A DNA stretch of 64,000 nucleotides from an uncultured Bacilli bacterium (lineage in GTDB: Bacteria > Bacillota_I > Bacilli_A > RF39 > UBA660), in the NCBI GenBank assembly GCA_934101595.1, contig CAKORR010000001.1, positions 186,001 to 250,000 of the forward strand, written 5' to 3'. Positions 43,740 through 51,181 of the stretch are shown in pieces (position 1 is the first letter of the stretch; each line of letters begins with the position of its first letter). A program made the translations under genes and the position numbers. A model generated the notes under the pieces. The model had not been told where the DNA came from and searched no databases. It saw only the letters and a list, made by a program, of their open reading frames with translations.

Positions 43740-44945
43740 TCAAAAATTAAACATTATCCATTCTGGCTTAATAATTAGTAAAACACCAATGACAAGCATA
43801 ATTATAGCACCTATTAGATGGCTAACTTTTGTATATTTTGTAGTTATTCCGATCTTTTTAAATGTTATAGCTGCTATATTAAATATTATTAAATCATCAA
43901 GTAAAAAGAACAAAATATAAATAGTTATGTAAATAAAGGCTTTAAATCCCGTTATATTATTCAAAGCTAATATATTAGTAAATAATACTGGCAATCCAGC
44001 GGAACAAGCAAGCTCTACAACATTTACGCTAATTGCTAGTAAGATTACTCCAATTAAAGCAAGAATAAAACTTTTTTCAGTAGTAAATTTCTTTATTCTA
44101 CTAATAACTTTTTTTCTTTTTCCTTCGGATACTATTTGACAACCGTTATCTTTTTTTCGTTCTATGTAATAGCTTCTAAAGTTTAGGAATGCTCCAATTA
44201 AAGCAACTACACTTATTGCTATTTGTATCCATCTTACACTTGCATAAGACCCAATTATATTTAGCCATGCTGTCATAATAAGAGCATAAACTAGAGCCGA
44301 AGTTAAAATGAAGGCTGAACCTAAAATCCACATTTTTTTGTGATCTTTTAAATTAATAAGCATACTTATTAAAAAGATAAGAACCCACATTGCACATGGA
44401 TTAAAACCATCAACTAAACCAATAACAACAGCTATTAAGGGAATAGAAACATTTTTTACATTTACATGTCCTAAAATTGGTACTTTAACTTCTTCCCCAC
44501 TATTATTTTTATATTCATTTTTATAATTTGAAACCGTGTTTTTATCTATACTTCCATCAATTATTTTACCTACTACATCAACATATTCGGATTCATTATA
44601 ATATGTAATGGTATTTATCATGTCATCTTTTATAGAATCAGAATAACCAATAAATACTTCAGTGCCAATTACTATATATGGAACTGACATAGAATACTCA
44701 TCTAAATAATCTTGAACTTTTTCAAGTACTTTAGCATTCTCTTTGTTATGCACTACTTCATAATAATTAATATGTATTTTTTTAGTTTCACTCTCATATT
44801 CTTTTAAAAATGCTTTAGCATCTTTGCAGTGTGGGCAACTACTAGAATAAAAAACATACACTTCAACAAGGTTATTTTCCTTAGCTAGAACACATGTTGG
44901 TAAAATAATAAATAAACTTATTAAAAATAATACTACTTTTTTCAT
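43740..44945 (-). CDS. Glutaredoxin-CcdA/DsbD-like thiol redox transporter
   Basis: 401 aa. Signal peptide (1-21), then a glutaredoxin-like domain with CPHC near 35-38 and the cis-Pro segment SVPYIVIGTEVF, then a membrane domain of about 230 residues with seven or eight helices. Two of these carry the conserved cysteines of CcdA/DsbD: GFNPCAM and ELACSAGLP. Proteins of this kind pass electrons from cytoplasmic thioredoxin across the membrane. The extracellular glutaredoxin domain is fused to the transporter here, so it likely reduces or reshuffles disulfides outside the cell. It lies directly downstream of a thioredoxin gene. Confidence 0.85.
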   Translation of the reverse strand: MKKVVLFLISLFIILPTCVLAKENNLVEVYVFYSSSCPHCKDAKAFLKEYESETKKIHINYYEVVHNKENAKVLEKVQDYLDEYSMSVPYIVIGTEVFIGYSDSIKDDMINTITYYNESEYVDVVGKIIDGSIDKNTVSNYKNEYKNNSGEEVKVPILGHVNVKNVSIPLIAVVIGLVDGFNPCAMWVLIFLISMLINLKDHKKMWILGSAFILTSALVYALIMTAWLNIIGSYASVRWIQIAISVVALIGAFLNFRSYYIERKKDNGCQIVSEGKRKKVISRIKKFTTEKSFILALIGVILLAISVNVVELACSAGLPVLFTNILALNNITGFKAFIYITIYILFFLLDDLIIFNIAAITFKKIGITTKYTKVSHLIGAIIMLVIGVLLIIKPEWIMFNF

Positions 44946-44952
44946 GCTTCAC

Positions 44953-45216
44953 CTACTTATTTTCTTCGATGATATTAATAATATCATCCAGTTTTTTTTC
45001 ACCCTCTAATCGAGCAACTTCTTTATCATCTTTATAGAAAATTACAACTGGTAATATATCTTTTACGTCGTATTTTTCTACTTCATCTTCATCCATATCA
45101 AAATCTAATTCTATTATATTGACATTGGGATATCTTTTTATTACTTCCCTCCATATTTTGTACATACTTATACAAGCACTACACCACATGGCATTAATTT
45201 TAACTATTTTTAACAT
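44953..45216 (-). CDS. Thioredoxin-like protein
   Basis: 87 aa, a minimal thioredoxin fold. Redox site CSAC in NAMWCSACISMYKIW near 10-16, the strand NIIELDFD and the cis-Pro LPVVIFYKD near 57. Cytoplasmic, no signal. Overlaps the end of the cysteine desulfurase gene by 17 bases and precedes the membrane redox transporter by 7. It is probably the electron donor for that transporter (inference). Confidence 0.85.
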   Translation of the reverse strand: MLKIVKINAMWCSACISMYKIWREVIKRYPNVNIIELDFDMDEDEVEKYDVKDILPVVIFYKDDKEVARLEGEKKLDDIINIIEENK

Positions 45217-46339
45217 CTTTAAGCCTCAATTTAGCTATATTTTTCTTAAGAGATGCCAAGAAAGCATCAACTTCTTCTTTAGTTGTTATGTAAGATAAAC
45301 TAACTCGCATACTTGTTAAAGCTCTATCCATATCATTAGTTAAAGCATATACAGCCTTAGAATAGCTTTTATCTGATGCACATGCTGTTTTAGTAGATAT
45401 ATATATTTCATCCTCTTCAAGAGCATGTAACATACTTTCAGGTTTAACATTTAAAACACTAAAGTTAACAATTTGAGGTATACATTTATCATTACTATTT
45501 ACATAAACATCATCAATTTTTTCAAGTTCACCTTTTAAATAAGTATTAAGCTCTTTCACATGATCTTTATACTTTAAAGATTCATTAGCTAGACGTAAAG
45601 CCTTAGCTGTTGAGGCTATTAGAGCCACGGCAGGTGTACCACTACGATAAATAGTTGTACTTTTTCCACCATGTATTAAGGGAATTAAATCAACATTACT
45701 CTTTTTTACAAGTATACCTATTCCTTTTATACCAAAAAACTTATGTGCTGAAAAACTAATTAAATCAATATCATCAGTTTTAAAATAATCTTTACCTACT
45801 AATTGCGTAAAATCGCTATGAAAGAAAGCATTTGAGTGTTCATGAACGTACTTTCCAAGTTGATTTATTGGCTCAATTATTCCTATTTCACTATTTACCG
45901 CACTTATAGATACAAGTATTGTATCATCTCTTAAAAGATTCTTTAAACTATCAATCTTTACAATACCATCTTGATCTGTTTCAACAAAATCAACTTCAAA
46001 TCCTAAAGTTTGTAAATAACTTATAGGGCCATATATACTTGAATGTTCAAATTGAGTAGTTATAATATGTTTGCCTCTTTTTTGATAACGTAAGGCTACT
46101 CCTTTAAGGACAGTGTTATTTGATTCACTAGCCCCACTTGTATATATAATTTCGTCTTTTTTAACTCCCATAATATTAGCAATTTGCTCGGTAGAAGCAT
46201 CAATCAACTTCTTAGATTCTACTCCTAATTTATGTAAACTATTAGGATTTCCTATGAAATCAGTACTAACTTTAACAAAGGTATCTAATACCTCTTTACT
46301 AGTTTTAGTAGTAGCTGAATAATCCAAATATATCATCAT
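45200..46339 (-). CDS. Cysteine desulfurase (NifS/IscS family)
   Basis: 379 aa, PLP-dependent class V aminotransferase fold. It takes sulfur from cysteine as a persulfide. The start IYLDYSATTKTSKEVLDTF, the GASESNN segment near 68, the PLP lysine in SFSAHKFFGIKGIG near 198 and the mobile-loop cysteine KTACASDK near 323 are as in NifS-like enzymes. No scaffold protein (IscU/SufU) is beside it; instead thioredoxin and the redox transporter follow. It may supply tRNA thiolation or cluster assembly. Confidence 0.92.
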   Translation of the reverse strand: MMIYLDYSATTKTSKEVLDTFVKVSTDFIGNPNSLHKLGVESKKLIDASTEQIANIMGVKKDEIIYTSGASESNNTVLKGVALRYQKRGKHIITTQFEHSSIYGPISYLQTLGFEVDFVETDQDGIVKIDSLKNLLRDDTILVSISAVNSEIGIIEPINQLGKYVHEHSNAFFHSDFTQLVGKDYFKTDDIDLISFSAHKFFGIKGIGILVKKSNVDLIPLIHGGKSTTIYRSGTPAVALIASTAKALRLANESLKYKDHVKELNTYLKGELEKIDDVYVNSNDKCIPQIVNFSVLNVKPESMLHALEEDEIYISTKTACASDKSYSKAVYALTNDMDRALTSMRVSLSYITTKEEVDAFLASLKKNIAKLRLKDVKNS

Positions 46340-46383
46340 TAACCACCTTTTTAAATTATATCACTAATCATTATTCATTTAAA

Positions 46384-46407
46384 TAAAAAAAAGTGATTTC
46401 TCACTTT
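46384..46407 (-). terminator. Terminator of the stand-alone VirB2-like gene
   Basis: An AAAGTGA/TCACTTT hairpin followed by seven U on the minus strand, right after the stop. Confidence 0.8.
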
Positions 46408-46408
46408 C

Positions 46409-46771
46409 TTATTGTCCTTTATTTGCAGCTTCTGCCCAGCCTTTACAATCATTTCCTAATGGATTAACTATACAAGATTTACAACCATCATAAGTAGATT
46501 TAACATCACTAAATCCTCCTACGATACTAAAAATGAAACCAACAAGTGTTGGAATAAAGAATATTACAACACCAGCAACAGCTCTTTTTGCAAGCTTACT
46601 AGTAGCATTTTTAACCTCTTTGTCATCATTAGAAACAACTGCTTTTCCTAAGTCAATCATTCCAAATATAATTAATAATAGTGGAATAACAATTTTAAAA
46701 ATAAATAAAAAATATCCTACGAATTGCCAAACATTAGCAGTTGACTTACAAAACGATTGAACACCACTCAT
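46409..46771 (-). CDS. VirB2-like pilin paralogue beside the Tad locus
   Basis: 120 aa. Two hydrophobic helices (about 16-39 and 62-86) around a NDDKEVKNAT loop, and a Cys-rich tail (CKSCIVNP, DCKGW). Unlike the T4SS copies it has no signal peptide; the first 14 residues (MSGVQSFCKSTANV) resemble a mature start. The block AKRAVAGVVIFFIPTLVGF is clearly shared with the 17368 protein. It has its own promoter (46797-46825) and its own terminator, so it is monocistronic and probably strongly expressed. Whether it joins the Tad or the T4SS machine is not known. Confidence 0.7.
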   Translation of the reverse strand: MSGVQSFCKSTANVWQFVGYFLFIFKIVIPLLLIIFGMIDLGKAVVSNDDKEVKNATSKLAKRAVAGVVIFFIPTLVGFIFSIVGGFSDVKSTYDGCKSCIVNPLGNDCKGWAEAANKGQ

Positions 46772-46796
46772 TCAAATCTCTCCTTCTCTAAGAACT

Positions 46797-46825
46797 ATTC
46801 TACCCAATATAGGGCTTTTTGTCAA
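46797..46825 (-). promoter_or_regulatory. Promoter of the stand-alone VirB2-like gene
   Basis: TTGACA and TAGAAT exactly 17 bases apart on the minus strand, 25 bases before the ATG. Confidence 0.75.
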
Positions 46826-46829
46826 TAAA

Positions 46830-46859
46830 TATCACACATTAGATGTCTAATGTGTGATA
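46830..46859 (-). terminator. Perfect 14-bp inverted repeat after tadZ
   Basis: TATCACACATTAGA and its complement with a 2-base centre, just after the tadZ stop and before the VirB2-like promoter. It has only a short U-rich tail (TATTTATT), so it may be a terminator or an operator. Confidence 0.55.
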
Positions 46860-46864
46860 ATAAA

Positions 46865-47863
46865 TTACTTAAATAAACCAAATAACTTGCCGCCCTTGCC
46901 TGACCCATTTGGACTTTTAAGTCTAGCAAAACCTAAAGCTATTAAAAATTCGTCTATAACTTTATGATGATCTTTTTTATCATCTAAATATGGAAGATTA
47001 AAGAACACTTTACTATTACTTTCATATTCAAAGTCATTTACATCTTTATTTGTTAAACTACTACGGTTTAATACTATTTTTTTATCTTTTAATTTTTCAA
47101 AGATTTTACTATCTTCTCTAATTAACTTATTAAGCTTAATTAATCCAGGTTCTATTAAGTACACAACATCAGTGCAATTACTTTCAGCACCTGTATCTCC
47201 CAAATCTACTAATATAACATCAAGTTCCTTATGCATTGCTAAGAAAGCAGGAAATTCAAGAGTTGTTATACTTTTTAGTGATTCGTCATTAAAAAATACG
47301 AAATCATTTTTATCTAACTCAATAGCAATAGTTTTATAAGCTTCTTGAAGTTGTTTTTTTAACATATAAACTAGTGTTGTTGAACCAGCATGAGCTGTAA
47401 CATTTTTAAAGCCTATTATTCTAGTTCCCATGGTTTGAAATACACCAATACCATTCATATCTGGGCCATTTGTTAATGGGCCACTTGGATTATGATATGA
47501 TGCTACATCTTTATATTGATTTGGATGATCAATTAAATATTTTATAGCATCAATATTTCTAGTAAAGTTATATATTCCCATTGAAACCAACTGAGATAAA
47601 TACACTGGTGAATTAACTGCCTCTGAATCATCCAAAAGAAGTATAACTTTATTCATATCAAAACTTACAGATAATTCTTGAATAGTAGCAACACTTTGAT
47701 AATCCTTGATTGCCGTTATATCAAGTATCATCTTGTTAAAGAAAAAATTAGCAAATTGACTTGCAAGTTCACTAGGCGTAAACTCTCCATTAACGCTCTT
47801 AATTAAGTCAATATCTAAAGTAGCAAGCATAGCTTGATATTTATTTGATACTATAACATTCAT
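46865..47863 (-). CDS. tadZ: TadZ/CpaE-like ATPase
   Basis: A 332-aa protein placed at the end of the pilin unit of the Tad locus. The N-terminal half (about 1-110) looks like a degenerate response-regulator-type domain. The C-terminal half is MinD/ParA-like, with a P-loop-like segment IIGFKNVTAHAGSTTLVYML at 149-168 and Walker B DVILVDLGDTG near 219. The P-loop lacks the canonical lysine (VTAHAGSTT rather than KGGxGKT), so ATP hydrolysis may be lost, as in some TadZ proteins. It probably positions the pilus at a site in the cell. Confidence 0.68.
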   Translation of the reverse strand: MNVIVSNKYQAMLATLDIDLIKSVNGEFTPSELASQFANFFFNKMILDITAIKDYQSVATIQELSVSFDMNKVILLLDDSEAVNSPVYLSQLVSMGIYNFTRNIDAIKYLIDHPNQYKDVASYHNPSGPLTNGPDMNGIGVFQTMGTRIIGFKNVTAHAGSTTLVYMLKKQLQEAYKTIAIELDKNDFVFFNDESLKSITTLEFPAFLAMHKELDVILVDLGDTGAESNCTDVVYLIEPGLIKLNKLIREDSKIFEKLKDKKIVLNRSSLTNKDVNDFEYESNSKVFFNLPYLDDKKDHHKVIDEFLIALGFARLKSPNGSGKGGKLFGLFK

Positions 47864-47888
47864 ATATTCCCTCTCTATTCTTTATAAT

Positions 47889-48362
47889 TTAAACTCCAAT
47901 TTGTTTTACATATTTTAAATCAATAGTTTTTCCTGTAACCTCAAATGTTGCCAATCTACCAAATGCCGGTATATTAAAATTATAAAACAACGATACACGA
48001 TAAACTGTTACATGATTATTATTGTCATTTTGCTGTTCTATACAAGCACGACATCCAGTCGTGTTAGTACTAATGGGTTTTAGATTGTTGCCTTGTAAAC
48101 AATATGTCTTAGTGGCTTTTATTCCCCCCTCAGTATTTATTTTACACGTACCAGTGCCTGTATAACCAGCCGCATCCATATAATCTGAAATTATATAGTT
48201 ACTTTTCTCTAAAGTCTCATACTTTTCAATAATCGACACCACTTCATTTTTAACTTTAAAACACCTAGAGTATGCTATCATAAGTGATAAAAATGCCACA
48301 AACAATAGAACAAAAGCTGCAATAAGCTGAATAGTCCAAGATTCTCCTATACTCTCTTTCAT
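47889..48362 (-). CDS. TadE-like pseudopilin 2
   Basis: 157 aa. The N-terminal MKESIGESWTIQLIAAFVL leads into one membrane helix (about 8-29), then an extracellular domain with four cysteines, among them GCRACIEQ. This layout of a helix plus small domain is that of TadE/TadF minor pilins. It shares the M-K/R-x-x-x-G start with its three upstream neighbours. Likely function: tip or priming subunit of the filament. It overlaps its paralogue upstream by one base. Confidence 0.72.
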   Translation of the reverse strand: MKESIGESWTIQLIAAFVLLFVAFLSLMIAYSRCFKVKNEVVSIIEKYETLEKSNYIISDYMDAAGYTGTGTCKINTEGGIKATKTYCLQGNNLKPISTNTTGCRACIEQQNDNNNHVTVYRVSLFYNFNIPAFGRLATFEVTGKTIDLKYVKQIGV

Positions 48363-48844
48363 TAGATCTCCTTAGATTTAAAGTAAATAACTTTAGTCTC
48401 ACCAGTTGTTTTAAGATTAAACACCGAACTAATTATTGGTAGATCCAGGTGATAGAAAGTAGTTATTTTATAATAACTACCACTTAAACCAGAACCAGCA
48501 CCATTCGAGTTAACAGCTGTTGTTTCAATACAAAAGGCACATTTATCATTTGAACAACGGGATCCTTCTTTGGTATATCCTTGTACATTTTTACCATCTT
48601 CACACTTACCATCATTACGATATCCAGCTTCACTCATAATCCTTCGTATATCTTCACTAAATCCACTATTGCCTAAATTGTCAGGATCAATATTCGGTGC
48701 ATATCTTTCTACTGCCTTGACAATTTCATTTTTGGTATTGAAGGCTTTAGCTTTATTAATCGAAATGCAGATATATCCCGAAAATAAAACAACAAAAAAT
48801 ATTACAATAACAAATAGAATATAACTACCTACTGCATTTCTCAT
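48362..48844 (-). CDS. TadE-like pseudopilin 1
   Basis: 160 aa. N-terminal MRNAVGSYILFVIVIFFVV starts a membrane helix (about 6-27), followed by an extracellular domain with C-x(16)-C and the NDKCAFCIE pair. Parallel in layout to the 47889 protein (both have a KNE[VI]V segment just after the helix, and both end in a beta-rich FYH/N-Y-DL...T stretch). Minor pilin type. SD GGAGAT for the downstream gene lies inside its end, so translation is coupled. Confidence 0.72.
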   Translation of the reverse strand: MRNAVGSYILFVIVIFFVVLFSGYICISINKAKAFNTKNEIVKAVERYAPNIDPDNLGNSGFSEDIRRIMSEAGYRNDGKCEDGKNVQGYTKEGSRCSNDKCAFCIETTAVNSNGAGSGLSGSYYKITTFYHLDLPIISSVFNLKTTGETKVIYFKSKEI

Positions 48845-48855
48845 CTATTCACCTT

Positions 48856-49104
48856 CTAACCTTTATATGGGCAACAATAATATTTGCTACTATCTTTTTC
48901 ACCAGGATCATGACATTCAACATAACTGCCTGTGCATTTGCTACCTTCGCCTTTTTTTTCACATACTGCATTACTACAATTTTGTTGATTACCGACTGTT
49001 TTTGTAAAATTCGGAAAAACAAACATAGAAAAAAAAGCCACTAGGCCCGCTACGGCTATAACTACTATAACTGTCATATTTAATTCTCCTGTGGCTTCTC
49101 TCAT
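48856..49104 (-). CDS. Short Flp-like pilin 2 (six cysteines)
   Basis: 82 aa. Starts MREATGELNMTVIVVIAVAG, then one hydrophobic helix (about 9-28) and a 50-residue tail with six cysteines (NC, VC, KC, EC, and a CC pair). The first 13 residues are almost identical to those of the 49122 protein, so the two are paralogues. Small helix-plus-tail proteins at this position in Tad loci are pilins. The Cys-rich tail would fold by three disulfides outside the cell (inference). Confidence 0.75.
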   Translation of the reverse strand: MREATGELNMTVIVVIAVAGLVAFFSMFVFPNFTKTVGNQQNCSNAVCEKKGEGSKCTGSYVECHDPGEKDSSKYYCCPYKG

Positions 49105-49121
49105 TTATCTTATCCACCTAC

Positions 49122-49349
49122 TTATTTAGGGTCTTCTTTTTTGTCATTATTTAAATAATCTTTCGTATCTTTCATACAATCTTTATAACATGATGATGTG
49201 TCTCCTCCAGGGCACTGTGCCTCACAAGTTTTAGTCTTTATACTTCTTTGAATTCCAGGCCATACGAACGCATAAAATATACCAGCAATAGCTGCTATAG
49301 CAACTACTGTGATAACTGTCATATTTAATTCTCCTGTAGCTTCTTTCAT
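49122..49349 (-). CDS. Short Flp-like pilin 1 (four cysteines)
   Basis: 75 aa. MKEATGELNMTVITVVAIAAIAG, a helix (about 9-27), and an acidic tail with four cysteines (TCEAQC, SCYKDC). First gene of the pilin unit, with its own promoter (49380-49408) and the strongest ribosome site in the region (GGAGGAG). It is the best candidate for the major Tad pilin. Typical Flp pilins have a G-x(3-4)-E-Y cleavage site; here only the ATGE start is seen, so processing is uncertain. Confidence 0.75.
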   Translation of the reverse strand: MKEATGELNMTVITVVAIAAIAGIFYAFVWPGIQRSIKTKTCEAQCPGGDTSSCYKDCMKDTKDYLNNDKKEDPK

Positions 49350-49379
49350 AATTTAATCTCCTCCTATAATCACATTATT

Positions 49380-49408
49380 ATTATAACCATTTTTATTATT
49401 ATTTTCAA
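49380..49408 (-). promoter_or_regulatory. Promoter of the Tad pilin unit
   Basis: TTGAAA and TATAAT exactly 17 bases apart on the minus strand, downstream of the tadC palindrome and 31 bases before the first pilin ATG. Confidence 0.75.
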
Positions 49409-49413
49409 TATTT

Positions 49414-49439
49414 TGTAAATATTTTATAAAATATTTACA
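49414..49439 (-). terminator. 26-bp perfect palindrome at the tadC stop
   Basis: A fully symmetrical AT-rich palindrome (TGTAAATATTTTA and complement) that overlaps the tadC stop codon. It could fold as a hairpin that ends the tadB-tadC transcript or stabilises its 3' end, or act as an operator for the pilin promoter next to it. Confidence 0.55.
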
Positions 49440-50223
49440 TTTTCATCATTTTTAATACTGCTAGTAATAGCAAAATCATTGTTCCTATACCAGTAGTAAT
49501 AAGCATTTGGGTTGTTTTACCCTCCATTTTTTCAAGACGTTCTTTATATCTTGTTTCTCTCGCTTTTTGTTGTAGGTTACTAATGGTTTTTGAAAAAGCC
49601 ATTAATTGCTCTTGCTTACGCTCTTGGCGACCTAGAGACAAACGATATAAAAGTCTCATCATACGCATGGAATCTCGTACTGGATAAGTCCGGGCAAATT
49701 CCATATATGGCTCAATTGAGTCATCACCTGAATTGATACGGTTTATTAATTGTTGTAAACCGTCTTTAAATATTTCTGGGGCATCGTTCATTGATTTACC
49801 CATTGCTACCGGCACTGTATAGTGCTGGATTAATATTTCTAAGCCTTTTAGATAATGTGGTAACATTGAGTCTATCTCATGTAAATGTTGTCTATAATAG
49901 CTTTTTAAACTAAAGTAATTAAGTTTAGCAACCATAAATCCAATACCAATTGCTAAGACAATTTTTATACCATTTAGATTTTTTATCATAAACATTAAAG
50001 CAATTACTGTTACTAACATCCACTGCTTAATACGTTTCATAAATAAAATATCTGAACTTACACCATCACCATATTTAGCTCTAACTAAAAAGTCCCAATC
50101 ATCTTCTTTTAGCTTTCTAAAATACATTTCATTATCATAAACTAATTTATTTAAATCTATATGACCGGTTTTATTAAGAATAAAAGCAATTATTACCCCA
50201 ACTATAATTATTTCAACTTGCAT
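49435..50223 (-). CDS. tadC: TadC-like type II secretion F domain protein
   Basis: 262 aa. Membrane helices at about 5-18, 72-88, 92-106 and 240-260, with the T2SSF cytoplasmic domain in between (HLHEIDSMLPHYLKGLEILI, then EFARTYPVRDSMRMMRLLYRL). It forms the inner-membrane platform of the pilus with TadB. The start overlaps the tadB stop by TAATG. The order tadA...tadB-tadC-pilins is the classical one. Confidence 0.85.
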   Translation of the reverse strand: MQVEIIIVGVIIAFILNKTGHIDLNKLVYDNEMYFRKLKEDDWDFLVRAKYGDGVSSDILFMKRIKQWMLVTVIALMFMIKNLNGIKIVLAIGIGFMVAKLNYFSLKSYYRQHLHEIDSMLPHYLKGLEILIQHYTVPVAMGKSMNDAPEIFKDGLQQLINRINSGDDSIEPYMEFARTYPVRDSMRMMRLLYRLSLGRQERKQEQLMAFSKTISNLQQKARETRYKERLEKMEGKTTQMLITTGIGTMILLLLAVLKMMKM

Positions 50224-51116
50224 TATTCAACCCCCACATCCTCATTATAGAATTTTTCACCTTTTACTAAGAAGAATGAATTGATAATGATAATTGCATG
50301 TAATATTATTTGAACATACCATTCCGAAGCCATTTCAACATAGTTTTCTCTTCCTAGTAATAATTGCATTACTAATACTAGGAAAAATAAGACAATACCA
50401 AATGTTAAAAACTTTGTATGGAATTGTTTACGATCCATTTGGTCTCTATATACACCTTCAACAAGTGTATCTATATCCATAGACATGTTTTCCAAAGATT
50501 CTCCCGAATCTCTGGCACCTTCTTTAGTTATCTGTAAGAATAATTGATGCATGTTTTTTACCATATAAAATGGATATTTTGAATTAAAGTATTCAATAGA
50601 TTCATCTATTGTACCATTTTTATATGACATATCAATCATTATTCTTAAATCATTTAATACAGGATTTTCTAGTATTCCCGAATCTCTAACACCCTCTAGG
50701 GATTTAACGAAACTCTGGGTTGTGTTAAATTCCATTATAACGTTTGTGGTATATACTTGAATTTGTTCAAATATATATTCACTATATAATCTTTGACTTC
50801 TTAAATAAGCAAGATATGGGATAAACATTATTGCTACACCAGCATATACTATTGACCATATTATACTATAAAAATAAAAATATGATATTAGTCCTGCTCC
50901 ACCACCAATTAATACTATTTGTAATAAATAATCCTTGGCGGTGTATTCAACACCTAACTCTTTAGTTTTACGCCTTACTTCTTTAAAAGTATATGGAGCA
51001 TATTTTTCATAAGCTTCCACAGCTTTATCGGCCGCTTTTTTATAAGCATCTTCACCATTGCCACGTCTATAAATGATAACAAAAGCAAGTATAGCATAAA
51101 GAATTAATAGCTCCAT
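50223..51116 (-). CDS. tadB: TadB-like type II secretion F domain protein
   Basis: 297 aa. Membrane helices at about 1-14, 67-85, 90-107, 240-260 and 270-288. The T2SSF domain contains FEQIQVYTTNVIMEFNTTQSF and ITKEGARDSGESLENMSMDID. Platform protein of the pilus, paired with TadC. Its own promoter with an extended -10 (TGTGCTATAAT at 51150-51160) is placed before it. Confidence 0.85.
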   Translation of the reverse strand: MELLILYAILAFVIIYRRGNGEDAYKKAADKAVEAYEKYAPYTFKEVRRKTKELGVEYTAKDYLLQIVLIGGGAGLISYFYFYSIIWSIVYAGVAIMFIPYLAYLRSQRLYSEYIFEQIQVYTTNVIMEFNTTQSFVKSLEGVRDSGILENPVLNDLRIMIDMSYKNGTIDESIEYFNSKYPFYMVKNMHQLFLQITKEGARDSGESLENMSMDIDTLVEGVYRDQMDRKQFHTKFLTFGIVLFFLVLVMQLLLGRENYVEMASEWYVQIILHAIIIINSFFLVKGEKFYNEDVGVE

Positions 51117-51149
51117 TTAAACACCCTTCCTATTATTTTTATATATTTT

Positions 51150-51178
51150 ATTATAGCACAAGTTTTTATCTAAATCTA
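51150..51178 (-). promoter_or_regulatory. Promoter of tadB-tadC
   Basis: Extended -10 TGCTATAAT on the minus strand with a weak -35 (TAGATT) 17 bases upstream. Confidence 0.55.
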
Positions 51179-51181
51179 TTA

